This document shows, in pieces, positions 1-8,477 of a DNA stretch of 64,000 nucleotides. The stretch covers positions 62,001-126,000 of the forward strand of contig JAEERW010000004.1 in the NCBI GenBank assembly GCA_016286055.1, given 5' to 3'. Both the position numbers and the translations under genes were made by a program. Numbering within the stretch: position 1 is the first letter of the stretch; every line of letters starts with the position of its first letter. The DNA comes from Bacteroidales bacterium (GTDB taxonomy: Bacteria; Bacteroidota; Bacteroidia; Bacteroidales; UBA3824). Under the pieces are notes generated by a model. The model did no database searches. It saw nothing but the letters and a program-made list of their open reading frames with translations, and was not told the origin of the DNA.

Positions 1-605
1 ATAGTACGAGGAAATCTGATTATAGTGCCCTGCGGAATACCATTTTTGAGTCCCGGGTTATACTTTACTATATCATCAATGCTAATAGAATAACGTTCCG
101 ACAATGAATACAAAGTTTCGTTTTGACGGGCGGTATGGTACACAAACTCAGCATCCTGACGGTCGGGCTTGCCAGGGTTCCCTTTGGGAATTTTCAGCAC
201 CGTGCCGGTTTTGAGACCATTCTTGGTGTCGGGATTGTATTGAAAAATGTCTTCTTGCGACACGCCATACTGCTTGCAGATGGAATAGAGTGTCTGTTTT
301 TTCTCAACTGTATGATACACAAACTGTTGTGTATATCCAGGAGTTTGATTAGAGCCGATAACAGGAATTTTTAGGCTTGTTCCAGCAGATATTTTGCCGC
401 CGAGTGCCTTGTTTTCCATATTGATTTCCTGCACCGTTACGCCGTACGCTTTGGCTATTGCCTCCATTGTTTCGCCCTCGCGAACGGTGTGTAGATAGTA
501 TTTTGTACCAAATATCTGTACAAAGATGTCTGATTTTTTAACCTGCTGTGCCTGCACTATACCGCAGCACATAACTGTCAAGAGTAGTATTAATAATTTT
601 TTCAC
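1..605 (-). CDS. LysM-repeat exported protein (3' end outside window)
   Basis: At least 201 residues are visible and the reading frame runs off the left edge. It starts at a GTG (603-605) followed by a signal peptide (KKLLILLLTVMCCGIVQAQ). The next ATG, at codon 12, would cut that signal peptide in half, so GTG is preferred. At least three LysM modules follow, around residues 38-80, 92-134 and 147-190. Each has the pattern YHTV..-E-T-L-Y-S-I-...-Y-G-V-...-I-...-N-P-...-G-x-x-L-K-I-P. LysM modules bind the GlcNAc-containing glycan of peptidoglycan, so a periplasmic wall-binding protein is likely. Any catalytic or ABC-substrate-binding-like C-terminal domain would lie beyond position 1. It is divergent from the protease gene at 706. 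Confidence 0.8.
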   Translation of the reverse strand, partial: MKKLLILLLTVMCCGIVQAQQVKKSDIFVQIFGTKYYLHTVREGETMEAIAKAYGVTVQEINMENKALGGKISAGTSLKIPVIGSNQTPGYTQQFVYHTVEKKQTLYSICKQYGVSQEDIFQYNPDTKNGLKTGTVLKIPKGNPGKPDRQDAEFVYHTARQNETLYSLSERYSISIDDIVKYNPGLKNGIPQGTIIRFPRT

Positions 606-705
606 TGTAATATTAAGTTAAATAATGCAAATTTAGCAAAACAGGCGCAATTTCGAAAAAAACAATTACTTTTGCAATTGCAACTCCGTTTTATTTTGCA
701 AAATT

Positions 706-2652
706 ATGAAAAAAAATATATTAACGATTATTTTTCCCGCTTTTATAACCATAAATCTTTCTGCTCAGATCACAACAAATAGTCTGACTCATAGCCGTTT
801 TTCGTATCTACCTAAAACTAAGGAATATATAGATATCACTCTTGCACCATCAACTAAGACAGAAATTCCAGAAAATTGTGTCGGGCGACTTGCCAAATGC
901 AACCGCAGTTTCTTCAACAACGCCGAAGAAACAAATGTGGAAGGTGGCACGCTGTGGCGTATTGGTGTAAGTGCCAAGGATGCAGGTTCTATTGGCGTTG
1001 ATTTTCAGGGTATAACACTTTCTAACGGGGTTGAAATGTGCTTGTATGGCGGCAACGATTTTTTGGGAATAATTACCGATACCATCAACAATGAAAACCA
1101 AAACCTCCGTACTCGCTATATCGACAATGATTCCATTACAATTGAACTATTTGTACCAGACAATATCTATCAACCAGACTTTACTATAGCTAAAATTGCC
1201 TATGGCTTTTACCCCATATCCAAATTGCTCAAAGGTCATGGACTCTTTGACAATACATGCGAGCAACCCGACATCAATAGTGCCGCTGGACAAAAGTATC
1301 AGGTTGAAAAACACGCAGTTGTGCTCTACCAGTTCGACGAAGACGATGGCTACAGCTATGTTTGCACTGGCACGCTCATCAACAACACTGCAAACGATGC
1401 CACACCTTATTTATTAACAGCGGCGCACTGTATCTGCAATCAAAGCCAGGCTGCTTCTGTGGTAACATATTTCAACTTTGAATTGTCGTCTGACGGAAAC
1501 TCTCCTTCTCCATTTCAAACCCTTTCGGGCGCTGAATTGATTGCCTTTCCCACCAAAACCCACCGTTGGGGACTGCGCGATTTTGCTGGCATCAGAATTC
1601 CAGAAAATGATTACAACGATTATGATATAAGTTTATTGAAACTCAACACCATACCTCCTAAATCATACCTCCCATATTATATGGGCGTGTCGTTGTCTAC
1701 GCGGCAAAACATCGACACTGTGGTAACTATTCATCACCCAGCAGGAAACGAAAAAGCAATCGCTGTAAGCAATATGCCGCCATACCAAGACTCTTACCCC
1801 ATAAGCGACGAGATTTTCAACAACAATTCGCATTGGCACATCGATACTTGGCATCTTGGTTATACTGAAACCGGCTCTTCGGGTGCTCCTCTTCTCAATC
1901 AAGAAAAAAAGATCATTGGAGTACTTTCGGGTGGGTTTGCCGACTGTGAAGAACCTTACGACGATTATTATCAAATGATTGCCACAGTTTGGAATACAAA
2001 CCCCAATCCAAACCATCAGTTGGCATACTGGCTCGCCAACGGCAAAGAAAACACCGATATTGAAGGGTTCGACCCATATGGCAATTTTTCAAGCACTGCG
2101 GTGGCATGGCTCTCAGGCTGGTGGAACGAAGATTCAACAGCCATCGAACTTGAATGGGAAGACTATGGTAATCCTATCCTCTACCGCATCTACTGCAACA
2201 ATACTGTTATCAAAGAAATAAACTACGGAGAATCAAATAGTTACACTTTTACCAACATATCACCAAATTCCACATACACCTTTTATATAGAGAGTGTTTT
2301 TGAAAACGGTACAGAAACATCGCGAAGCAATGGCACTGTATTGGCAAACTTTGTTAACCCGATTCCCGCCCCCGACCCTATTACGGCAGTTAACAATGTG
2401 GCAGAAGAAACCACCGCTGCGATTTATCCCAATCCTACAAAAAACTCAATCAATATATTGTTTAACAAAGATTTGGAACATTGCACAATATCGCTTTATT
2501 CCCTTTCTGGCAAAAAAATAAAATCCATTAAGGCTAATATCATAGCGGGGAATCCTTTTGTATTAGATTTAACGCACATAAAATCAGGAATTTATCTTCT
2601 ACATATAGACTCCACTGCAACGCATATCACACAAAAAATAGTAATAGAGTAA
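706..2652 (+). CDS. Secreted trypsin-like (lysyl endopeptidase-type) serine protease with type IX sorting domain
   Basis: 648 aa. A signal peptide (about residues 1-20, ending in LSAQ) is followed by a long beta-rich pro-region. The S1-family protease domain has a readable catalytic triad: His241 in LLTAAHC, Asp307 in NDYDISLLKL and Ser392 in TGSSGAP. Around residues 470-555 there is a fibronectin-III-like segment (LEWEDYGNPILYRIYCNN...NISPNSTYTFYIESV). The last ~75 residues (IYPNPTKNSINI to a basic/hydrophobic end) match the T9SS type A C-terminal sorting domain. This predicts export through the Sec system and then the type IX system, to the surface or medium. Domain order resembles Achromobacter-type lysyl endopeptidases of Bacteroidota, but substrate specificity cannot be deduced. 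It is a single gene with no operon partner. Confidence 0.88.
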   Translation: MKKNILTIIFPAFITINLSAQITTNSLTHSRFSYLPKTKEYIDITLAPSTKTEIPENCVGRLAKCNRSFFNNAEETNVEGGTLWRIGVSAKDAGSIGVDFQGITLSNGVEMCLYGGNDFLGIITDTINNENQNLRTRYIDNDSITIELFVPDNIYQPDFTIAKIAYGFYPISKLLKGHGLFDNTCEQPDINSAAGQKYQVEKHAVVLYQFDEDDGYSYVCTGTLINNTANDATPYLLTAAHCICNQSQAASVVTYFNFELSSDGNSPSPFQTLSGAELIAFPTKTHRWGLRDFAGIRIPENDYNDYDISLLKLNTIPPKSYLPYYMGVSLSTRQNIDTVVTIHHPAGNEKAIAVSNMPPYQDSYPISDEIFNNNSHWHIDTWHLGYTETGSSGAPLLNQEKKIIGVLSGGFADCEEPYDDYYQMIATVWNTNPNPNHQLAYWLANGKENTDIEGFDPYGNFSSTAVAWLSGWWNEDSTAIELEWEDYGNPILYRIYCNNTVIKEINYGESNSYTFTNISPNSTYTFYIESVFENGTETSRSNGTVLANFVNPIPAPDPITAVNNVAEETTAAIYPNPTKNSINILFNKDLEHCTISLYSLSGKKIKSIKANIIAGNPFVLDLTHIKSGIYLLHIDSTATHITQKIVIE

Positions 2653-2693
2653 AAAAAATCTCATTTTTTTAGTATATTATTCCAACTTTTTTA

Positions 2694-2701
2694 TACATTT
2701 G
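2694..2701 (+). promoter_or_regulatory. Candidate -7 box for hisS
   Basis: TACATTTG fits the Bacteroidota -7 consensus TAnnTTTG and lies 47 bp before the hisS ATG. No TTTG is found at the -33 distance, so the call is weak. Confidence 0.35.
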
Positions 2702-2748
2702 GAAAAAATTAGGCGTAAAGCATATTTAACACAAACAGAAAGACAAAA

Positions 2749-4305
2749 ATGAGAGGAATAGTTCCCCAAAAAGTTAAAGGATTCAGAGACATCACACCGG
2801 GGCAGAACTTGCTCCGACAGTTCATAATCAACAAAGCAACAGAGGTTTACCGCCGTTTCGGATTCAGCCGTTACGACACCCCGATAATGGAATATGCCGA
2901 GTGTCTTGGCAAATATCTACCCGATGCCGACACCGTGGCTCAGGGCGTTTACTCGTTTAAAAATCCAGAAGAAGAACCAGTTTTCGATACCAACGGACGC
3001 GAAATGCGCGACGCCGAAAACCGTGTGATTATGGAAAACCACTTTGTAGCGCTCCGTTACGACCTTACCGCTCCGCTTGCACGTGTTTACGCCGAAAGCC
3101 TTTGGCAACAGCACCTTAGGGGCGAAATTCAAGGCAAGACAAACCTTTTCCGCCGTTACCAATACGGACCAGTTTTCCGTTTTGAGGCAAAACTCGACCC
3201 GGGACGTTTCCGCGAATTTTGGCAAATGGACTTTGATACCGTGGGTGCAGAAGACGTGAGCGCCGATGCCGAAAACTGTATGATACTTTCGCAGGCGTTA
3301 GAAAACATCGGTCTAAAACGCGGCACTTATCTTATCAAAATCAACAACCGCAAGATTGTGAACGGACTGCTCGCCTTCACCGGCATCACCGACAAGGAGC
3401 AGGAGATGGCTGTAATGCGCGTTATTGACAAATTAGACAAAATTGGAATCGATGCCGTAGCCAAAGAACTTGGCAAGGGTCGTGTAGATGAAACTTCGGG
3501 TGCTGAAATCCCCGGACTCAACATCGAAAAGAAATATGTTGACATCATCATACAGTTTATCAAAGACTTTGAAACCCGTGGCACACGAGCCGAAGTTTTA
3601 GCCAAACTTAAAGCAAAACCCGCCTTCGAAAACGAAACATATAAAGAAGGTGTAGACGAACTTGAAAAAATCGACACAATACTCGCGCAACTTGGTTACA
3701 ACGAAGAAGTTGCAATACTCGACCCGGGTATGGTTCGCGGATTAGGATATTACACAGGACCCATTTACGAAGTAGAATCGTTGCAGACCTACAAAGACGA
3801 AAAAGGCCGCGAACGCCGTGTGGGCTCAATCTGCGGAGGCGGTCGCTACGATGGTTTGGTAGAAAACCTCTTGGGCGTAAAAGTACCCGCAACAGGTGCT
3901 TCAATAGGCGTTGACCGTTTGGCAGAACTTCTCACACTCACCAATCAGGCGCAAATCAACAACGACGGTCCTGTTATAATAATCGCATTCGACGACAGCC
4001 TTATGCCACTCTATCAAAAAACTGCCATGCAGCTACGCTCAGCTGGCATCGACACCGAAATATACTACGGCGCAAAACGAGGACTCAAGCACCAGATGGC
4101 ATACGCCGACCGCAACAATAGTCCTTTGGCAGTAATCATTGGTAGCAACGAGGCAGAAAAAGGCGTTGCCACTATCAAAAACCTCCGTCTCGGCAAGCAG
4201 CTGGCAGAATCTATCGCCGACAAAAACGAGTGGAAAAACAAGGTACAGCAAGAGGTGGCAATCGAAAAAATTGCAGAAGAAATAAAAAAAATATTAGAAA
4301 AATAA
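2749..4305 (+). CDS. hisS: Histidyl-tRNA synthetase
   Basis: 518 aa; charges tRNA-His with histidine in the cytoplasm. It is a class II synthetase. Motif 2 is seen near residues 133-145 (NLFRRYQYGPVFRFE). The histidine-specific motif is LGYYTGPIYEV (about 331-341), and the ATP/histidine-binding motif 3 region begins GGGRYDGL (about 363). An anticodon-binding domain fills about residues 410-500. At 518 aa it is longer than the ~425 aa Escherichia coli enzyme; the extra length includes the segment around residues 60-90 (EPVFDTNGREMRDAENRVIMEN) and the region between motif 2 and the HisA motif. This is the longer form common in Bacteroidota. The ATG at 2749 directly precedes the conserved RGIVPQKVKGFRDI start. 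Its neighbour purH lies 73 bp downstream. Confidence 0.96.
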   Translation: MRGIVPQKVKGFRDITPGQNLLRQFIINKATEVYRRFGFSRYDTPIMEYAECLGKYLPDADTVAQGVYSFKNPEEEPVFDTNGREMRDAENRVIMENHFVALRYDLTAPLARVYAESLWQQHLRGEIQGKTNLFRRYQYGPVFRFEAKLDPGRFREFWQMDFDTVGAEDVSADAENCMILSQALENIGLKRGTYLIKINNRKIVNGLLAFTGITDKEQEMAVMRVIDKLDKIGIDAVAKELGKGRVDETSGAEIPGLNIEKKYVDIIIQFIKDFETRGTRAEVLAKLKAKPAFENETYKEGVDELEKIDTILAQLGYNEEVAILDPGMVRGLGYYTGPIYEVESLQTYKDEKGRERRVGSICGGGRYDGLVENLLGVKVPATGASIGVDRLAELLTLTNQAQINNDGPVIIIAFDDSLMPLYQKTAMQLRSAGIDTEIYYGAKRGLKHQMAYADRNNSPLAVIIGSNEAEKGVATIKNLRLGKQLAESIADKNEWKNKVQQEVAIEKIAEEIKKILEK

Positions 4306-4330
4306 AATACAACTATATAGAAAAAAATTT

Positions 4331-4338
4331 TATATTTG
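4331..4338 (+). promoter_or_regulatory. Candidate -7 box for purH
   Basis: TATATTTG is a perfect TAnnTTTG box, 40 bp before the purH ATG. The -33 element is not recognisable. Upstream sequence is A-rich. Confidence 0.45.
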
Positions 4339-4378
4339 CCGAATATAGCAAATATCAATATTTGAAAACACAGAAACA

Positions 4379-5911
4379 ATGAGCAACGATAAAAAAATAA
4401 AATCGGCACTGATCTCGGTATTCTACAAAACCGACCTCGACAAAATAGTAAGAAAACTTGCAGAACAGGAAGTTGAAATATATTCCACCGGCGGCACTCA
4501 GAAATTTATTGAGGGTCTCGGCGTAAAATGCAAAACAGTGGAAGGTCTCACCGGCTATCCCTCGATACTCGGTGGACGCGTAAAAACCCTCCACCCAAAA
4601 GTATTCGGCGGAATCCTTGCCCGCCGCGACAACGAAACCGACGCACAGGAAGCTGCTAAATACGAGATTCCTATGATGGACCTCGTGATTGTAGACCTCT
4701 ATCCCTTTGAGCAGACAGTGGCAAGCGGTGCGTCAGACCAAGACATCATCGAAAAGATAGATATAGGCGGCATCTCGCTCATCCGCGCAGCCGCTAAAAA
4801 CTATAAAGACGTAGTAATTGTTCCCTCAACAAACCAATACGCCGACATTCTTGAAATACTTGAAAATCAAAACGGTGTAACCACTTTGGAACAGCGTCGC
4901 GAATTTGCAAAGAAAGCATTTGCGGTATCTTCATACTACGACAGCAAAATTTTCACATATTTCGACGGTGGCAACGACCAATTCCACGCTAACCTCCGCA
5001 TTGCCGAAGACACCAAACAAGAGATGCGCTACGGCGAGAATCCTCACCAAAAAGCAATGTTCTTTGGCGACATCAATGCAATATTCGACAAACTTCACGG
5101 CAAAGACCTCTCTTACAACAATATGCTCGACGTAGACGCCGCTGTAAATATGATGAACGAATTTGACGAAACCACATTCATCATCATGAAGCACAACAAC
5201 GCCTGCGGTGTAGCTTGTCGCGAAACCTTGCTTCAGGCTTGGAAAGATTGCCTTGCCTGCGACCCCGTTTCGGCATTCGGCGGCGTAGTTATCACCAACC
5301 GTCAGATTACCAAAGAGGTGGCTCAGGAGATGAACTCACTATTTATGGAAGTTATCATTGCTCCCGGCTACGATCAGGAGGCTCTCGAAATTCTTGAAAC
5401 CAAAAAGAACCGCATTATCTTGGTTCAGAAAATCACCAAGACACCCACAACGCTCGTTCGCTCGGCTCTCAACGGATTTCTCTATCAAGAGCGCGACCTC
5501 AAAACAGAAACTCCCGACGACCTCACAAGCGTTACCGACAAGAAACCCACTCAGCAGGAAATAGAAAGTATGCTGTTTGCCAATAAAATTGTTAAGCACT
5601 CAAAATCAAATGCAATAGTACTTGCCAACCACAAGCAGCTCTACGCTTCGGGTATAGGACAGACCTCGCGTGTTGACGCTCTCAAACAGGCCATCGAAAA
5701 AGCCAAGAGTTTTGGATTCGACCTCAATGGCGCAGTTATGGCATCAGACGCATTTTTCCCGTTCGGCGACTGCGTGGAACTTGCTCACAATGCGGGCATT
5801 ACAAGCGTAATTCAACCCGGCGGAAGCGTTCGCGACAATGAAAGCATCGACTATTGCAACAAAAACGGCGTGGCCATGGTCTTCACTGGTGTACGCCACT
5901 TTAAACACTAA
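4379..5911 (+). CDS. purH: Bifunctional AICAR transformylase / IMP cyclohydrolase
   Basis: 510 aa; catalyses the last two steps of de novo purine synthesis, AICAR to FAICAR (using 10-formyl-THF) and then to IMP. The N-terminal MGS-like cyclohydrolase domain covers about residues 1-150 (STGGTQKF; GGRVKTLHPKVFGGILARR; IDIGGISLIRAAAKN). The transformylase domain follows with RYGENPHQ, the catalytic Lys271-His272 pair in KHNNACG, FPFGDCVE, IQPGGSVRDNE and the terminal VFTGVRHFKH. It is close in length to the E. coli enzyme (529 aa) and complete. folD at 37399 makes the C1-folate cofactor used here. The gap to mreB is only 61 bp, so readthrough into the shape operon is possible. Confidence 0.97.
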   Translation: MSNDKKIKSALISVFYKTDLDKIVRKLAEQEVEIYSTGGTQKFIEGLGVKCKTVEGLTGYPSILGGRVKTLHPKVFGGILARRDNETDAQEAAKYEIPMMDLVIVDLYPFEQTVASGASDQDIIEKIDIGGISLIRAAAKNYKDVVIVPSTNQYADILEILENQNGVTTLEQRREFAKKAFAVSSYYDSKIFTYFDGGNDQFHANLRIAEDTKQEMRYGENPHQKAMFFGDINAIFDKLHGKDLSYNNMLDVDAAVNMMNEFDETTFIIMKHNNACGVACRETLLQAWKDCLACDPVSAFGGVVITNRQITKEVAQEMNSLFMEVIIAPGYDQEALEILETKKNRIILVQKITKTPTTLVRSALNGFLYQERDLKTETPDDLTSVTDKKPTQQEIESMLFANKIVKHSKSNAIVLANHKQLYASGIGQTSRVDALKQAIEKAKSFGFDLNGAVMASDAFFPFGDCVELAHNAGITSVIQPGGSVRDNESIDYCNKNGVAMVFTGVRHFKH

Positions 5912-5972
5912 AATAAAATATTCAGCGGAGAAATCCGTTTAAAATACGTTACAAGAAAAACAAAAGCAAAAT

Positions 5973-6995
5973 ATGGGATTATTTTCATTCTTTACACAGG
6001 AATTGGCGATGGACCTTGGCACAGCCAATACGGTCATCATCATGCACGACAAAATCGTGGTTGACGAGCCATCCATCGTAGCAATCGACCATATCTCGGA
6101 AAAGACAATCGCCATAGGTATGAAAGCGCAGCTCATGCACGGCAAAACGCATGAGAACATACGCACAATCCGTCCCCTTCGCGACGGTGTGATTGCCGAC
6201 TTCAAGGCGGCCGAGATGATGATTCGCGGTATGATCAAGATGGGCAACACCCGCAGGTTGTTTTTCAACCCATCTATCAAAATCGTAGTAGGTATTCCCT
6301 CTGGTAGCACCGAGGTAGAACGACGCGCCGTTCGCGACAGCGCCGAACACGCGGGAGCACGCGAGGTTTGGATGATTTTCGAACCAATGGCAGCCGCTCT
6401 CGGTATCGGTATCGACGTTGAAGCACCAGAAGGAAATATGGTAGTAGATATAGGCGGTGGTACCACCGAAATTGCTGTAATCTCACTCGGAGGTATTGTC
6501 TGCAACCGCAGTATCCGTATTGCGGGCGACGATTTCACCGAAGACATCATGGAGTATATGCGTCACCAACATAATATAAAGGTGTTTGATCGTACAGCCG
6601 AAGCTATTAAAATTAACGTAGGCTCGGCCATTACCGACCTTGACGACCCGCCAGCCGACTATATGGTACGCGGACCTCACCAAATGACAGCATTGCCCGT
6701 AGAGATTCCAATTTCGTATCAAGAAATTGCTCACTGTCTCGACAAATCGATATGCAAAATCGAAGCGGCTATTCTCAACGTTTTGGAGCAGACACCGCCC
6801 GAACTTTATGCCGACATTTTCAAAAACGGTATACACCTTACAGGTGGCGGAGCTTTGCTGCGCGGATTAGACAAGCGTCTGTCTGAAAAGACAAACCTTC
6901 CCGTGAAAGTATCGGAAGACCCATTGCATGCTGTAGCACGCGGCACTGGTATCGCGCTTAAAAATGTTGACAAATTCCCGTTTTTGCTTAAATAA
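5973..6995 (+). CDS. mreB: Rod-shape-determining actin homologue MreB
   Basis: 340 aa; a bacterial actin that polymerises under the inner membrane and guides the elongation machinery. The start MGLFSFFTQELAMDLGTANT carries the phosphate-1 motif (DLGTANT). Other actin-fold motifs are VVGIPSGSTEVERRAV, the phosphate-2 motif VVDIGGGTTEIAVI and the adenosine-binding motif LTGGGALLRGLDKRL near residue 287. Full length for the family. It heads a cluster with mreC and mreD. A nested inverted repeat lies between it and mreC, so the downstream genes may be transcribed at a different level. Confidence 0.97.
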   Translation: MGLFSFFTQELAMDLGTANTVIIMHDKIVVDEPSIVAIDHISEKTIAIGMKAQLMHGKTHENIRTIRPLRDGVIADFKAAEMMIRGMIKMGNTRRLFFNPSIKIVVGIPSGSTEVERRAVRDSAEHAGAREVWMIFEPMAAALGIGIDVEAPEGNMVVDIGGGTTEIAVISLGGIVCNRSIRIAGDDFTEDIMEYMRHQHNIKVFDRTAEAIKINVGSAITDLDDPPADYMVRGPHQMTALPVEIPISYQEIAHCLDKSICKIEAAILNVLEQTPPELYADIFKNGIHLTGGGALLRGLDKRLSEKTNLPVKVSEDPLHAVARGTGIALKNVDKFPFLLK

Positions 6996-6998
6996 TAG

Positions 6999-7060
6999 AG
7001 GCTGTCCGAAATACGCCGCAAGGCATAATTCTATGCTTTATGCTGTTTCGGACAATCCCT
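6999..7060. repeat. Nested inverted repeat between mreB and mreC
   Basis: The outer arms TGTCCGAAA (7003-7011) and TTTCGGACA (7046-7054) are perfectly complementary. They extend imperfectly to 14 nt (GAGGCTGTCCGAAA against a copy ending CAATCCC). Inner arms GCATAA (7023-7028) and TTATGC (7038-7043) form a second stem. A short CCCTTTTA follows. It could be a weak terminator or processing hairpin inside the mre operon, or the remnant of a dispersed repeat. The sequence alone does not decide between these. Confidence 0.6.
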
Positions 7061-7073
7061 TTTATACATTACT

Positions 7074-7910
7074 ATGGACAGTCTGTTTAGGTTTCTAAAA
7101 AAGATCTACTTTCAAATCATTTTCATTGTTTTGGAAGTAATAGCTCTTATATTGGCCATAGGTGGCGATGCAAAACGAAACAGCGTTTTCTGCACCTCCG
7201 CCAATTTTGTTACGGGCAATATTTACGACCTTGCTTGGACATACGTAAGCTACTTCAACCTGCGCGAAGAAAACGCCATGCTTATGGAGCAGCTATCTAA
7301 CCTCCGCCGCAAAAGCAACGCATTCTATGTAGCCGACACTGCCCAGTTTAGAAACCAGACCGACTCATTAGGCAACCTAAAATACCGCTTTATCACAGCA
7401 TCGGTACTTAAAAACTCAATCAACAGCCAAAACAACTTTATGACCTTGGACGTAGGCGAAGCCCAAGGCGTTCATCCCGACATGGCTGTAGTGTCGGCGT
7501 CGGGTGCAGTGGGAATAGTGGTAAATACATCCGAACACTTTTCGCTCGCCATATCTCTTCTAAACAACAAGGTAGGCATCAGCGCAGGACTTAAGAACAG
7601 CAACTTTTACGGCAAACTAAACTGGAGCGGCGAAGACTACCACACCGGCATTCTTCATGAAATTCCAAACCACGTGACTCTTCAGGTTGGCGATACAGTA
7701 GTTACAAGCGGCTACTCGGCAATTTTTCCCCCGGGCATTCCAGTAGCGGTTATCGAATCGTTTGTGCGAAACAGCGACGACAACTTTTACAGCATAAAGG
7801 TTAAATTCACTACCGACCTCAAATGCCTCACCAGCGTATTTGTGATTGAAAACCTCATGCAGGAAGAGCAATATCAATTAGAAGAACAAGCATCAAAATT
7901 TGTACAATAA
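7074..7910 (+). CDS. mreC: Rod-shape-determining protein MreC
   Basis: 278 aa; a bitopic inner-membrane protein that links MreB filaments to periplasmic cell-wall synthases. It has a cytoplasmic N-terminus and one transmembrane helix (about residues 12-29, IIFIVLEVIALILAIG). A short coiled coil follows (about 60-85, REENAMLMEQLSNLRRK), then the two-beta-barrel periplasmic domain with conserved NFMTLDVGEAQGVHPDMAVVS and VVTSGYSAIFPPGIPVAVI. Its stop codon overlaps the mreD start (TAATG), which suggests coupled translation. Confidence 0.92.
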   Translation: MDSLFRFLKKIYFQIIFIVLEVIALILAIGGDAKRNSVFCTSANFVTGNIYDLAWTYVSYFNLREENAMLMEQLSNLRRKSNAFYVADTAQFRNQTDSLGNLKYRFITASVLKNSINSQNNFMTLDVGEAQGVHPDMAVVSASGAVGIVVNTSEHFSLAISLLNNKVGISAGLKNSNFYGKLNWSGEDYHTGILHEIPNHVTLQVGDTVVTSGYSAIFPPGIPVAVIESFVRNSDDNFYSIKVKFTTDLKCLTSVFVIENLMQEEQYQLEEQASKFVQ

Positions 7911-8422
7911 TGGATCTCAGGGGTTATCTAAAGGTTTTAGGTCAATATCTACTATTGGTATTATTGCAAGTGCTGATTTTCAACAATATAAAAATCAGTT
8001 CATTGGGTATTACACCTATGTTCTATGTTTTGTTTGTACTTATGGTGCCGTTTGAGGTTCCTAATTGGCTGCAACTCTTCTTTGCCTTTGTGCTGGGCTA
8101 CACTGTGGATATGTTTGCCGACACACCTGGACTCAACACGGCAGCTTCGGTATTTATGGCGTTTCTACGTCCCATGATGCTCAATATGCTCGCACCTCGC
8201 GACGGCTATGAGTCAGGTCTCTATCCATACGCTTCGTATATGGGTATGCAATGGTTCGTCCGTTACTGCGTGCCATTGGTTTTTGCCCACCATCTTTTTT
8301 TCTTCTTAATTGATTCAATAGGCTTTTTCTCATTCACTCAAATAGCAGCCAAAGTATTCTTCACTTCTGCGGTAACTATCTTATTTGTAATTCTATCGCA
8401 GTTTTTGATTACTAAGAAGTAA
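7910..8422 (+). CDS. mreD: Rod-shape-determining membrane protein MreD
   Basis: 170 aa, very hydrophobic, with about five predicted membrane helices (LLLVLLQVLIFNNI; FYVLFVLMVPFEV; LQLFFAFVLGYTVDMFAD; the VFAHHLFFFLID region; FTSAVTILFVILSQFL). The GYTVDMFADTPGLNTAASVFMAFLRP stretch matches the MreD signature. Identification rests on this pattern and on position after mreC, since MreD sequences are weakly conserved. In most Bacteroidota the next genes are mrdA (PBP2) and rodA. Here a xylanase follows only 55 bp later. Confidence 0.88.
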   Translation: MDLRGYLKVLGQYLLLVLLQVLIFNNIKISSLGITPMFYVLFVLMVPFEVPNWLQLFFAFVLGYTVDMFADTPGLNTAASVFMAFLRPMMLNMLAPRDGYESGLYPYASYMGMQWFVRYCVPLVFAHHLFFFLIDSIGFFSFTQIAAKVFFTSAVTILFVILSQFLITKK

Positions 8423-8477
8423 CATCTTTTAGTTGACCATACTCAACCATTTATTATTAATATTTAAATTCAATATC

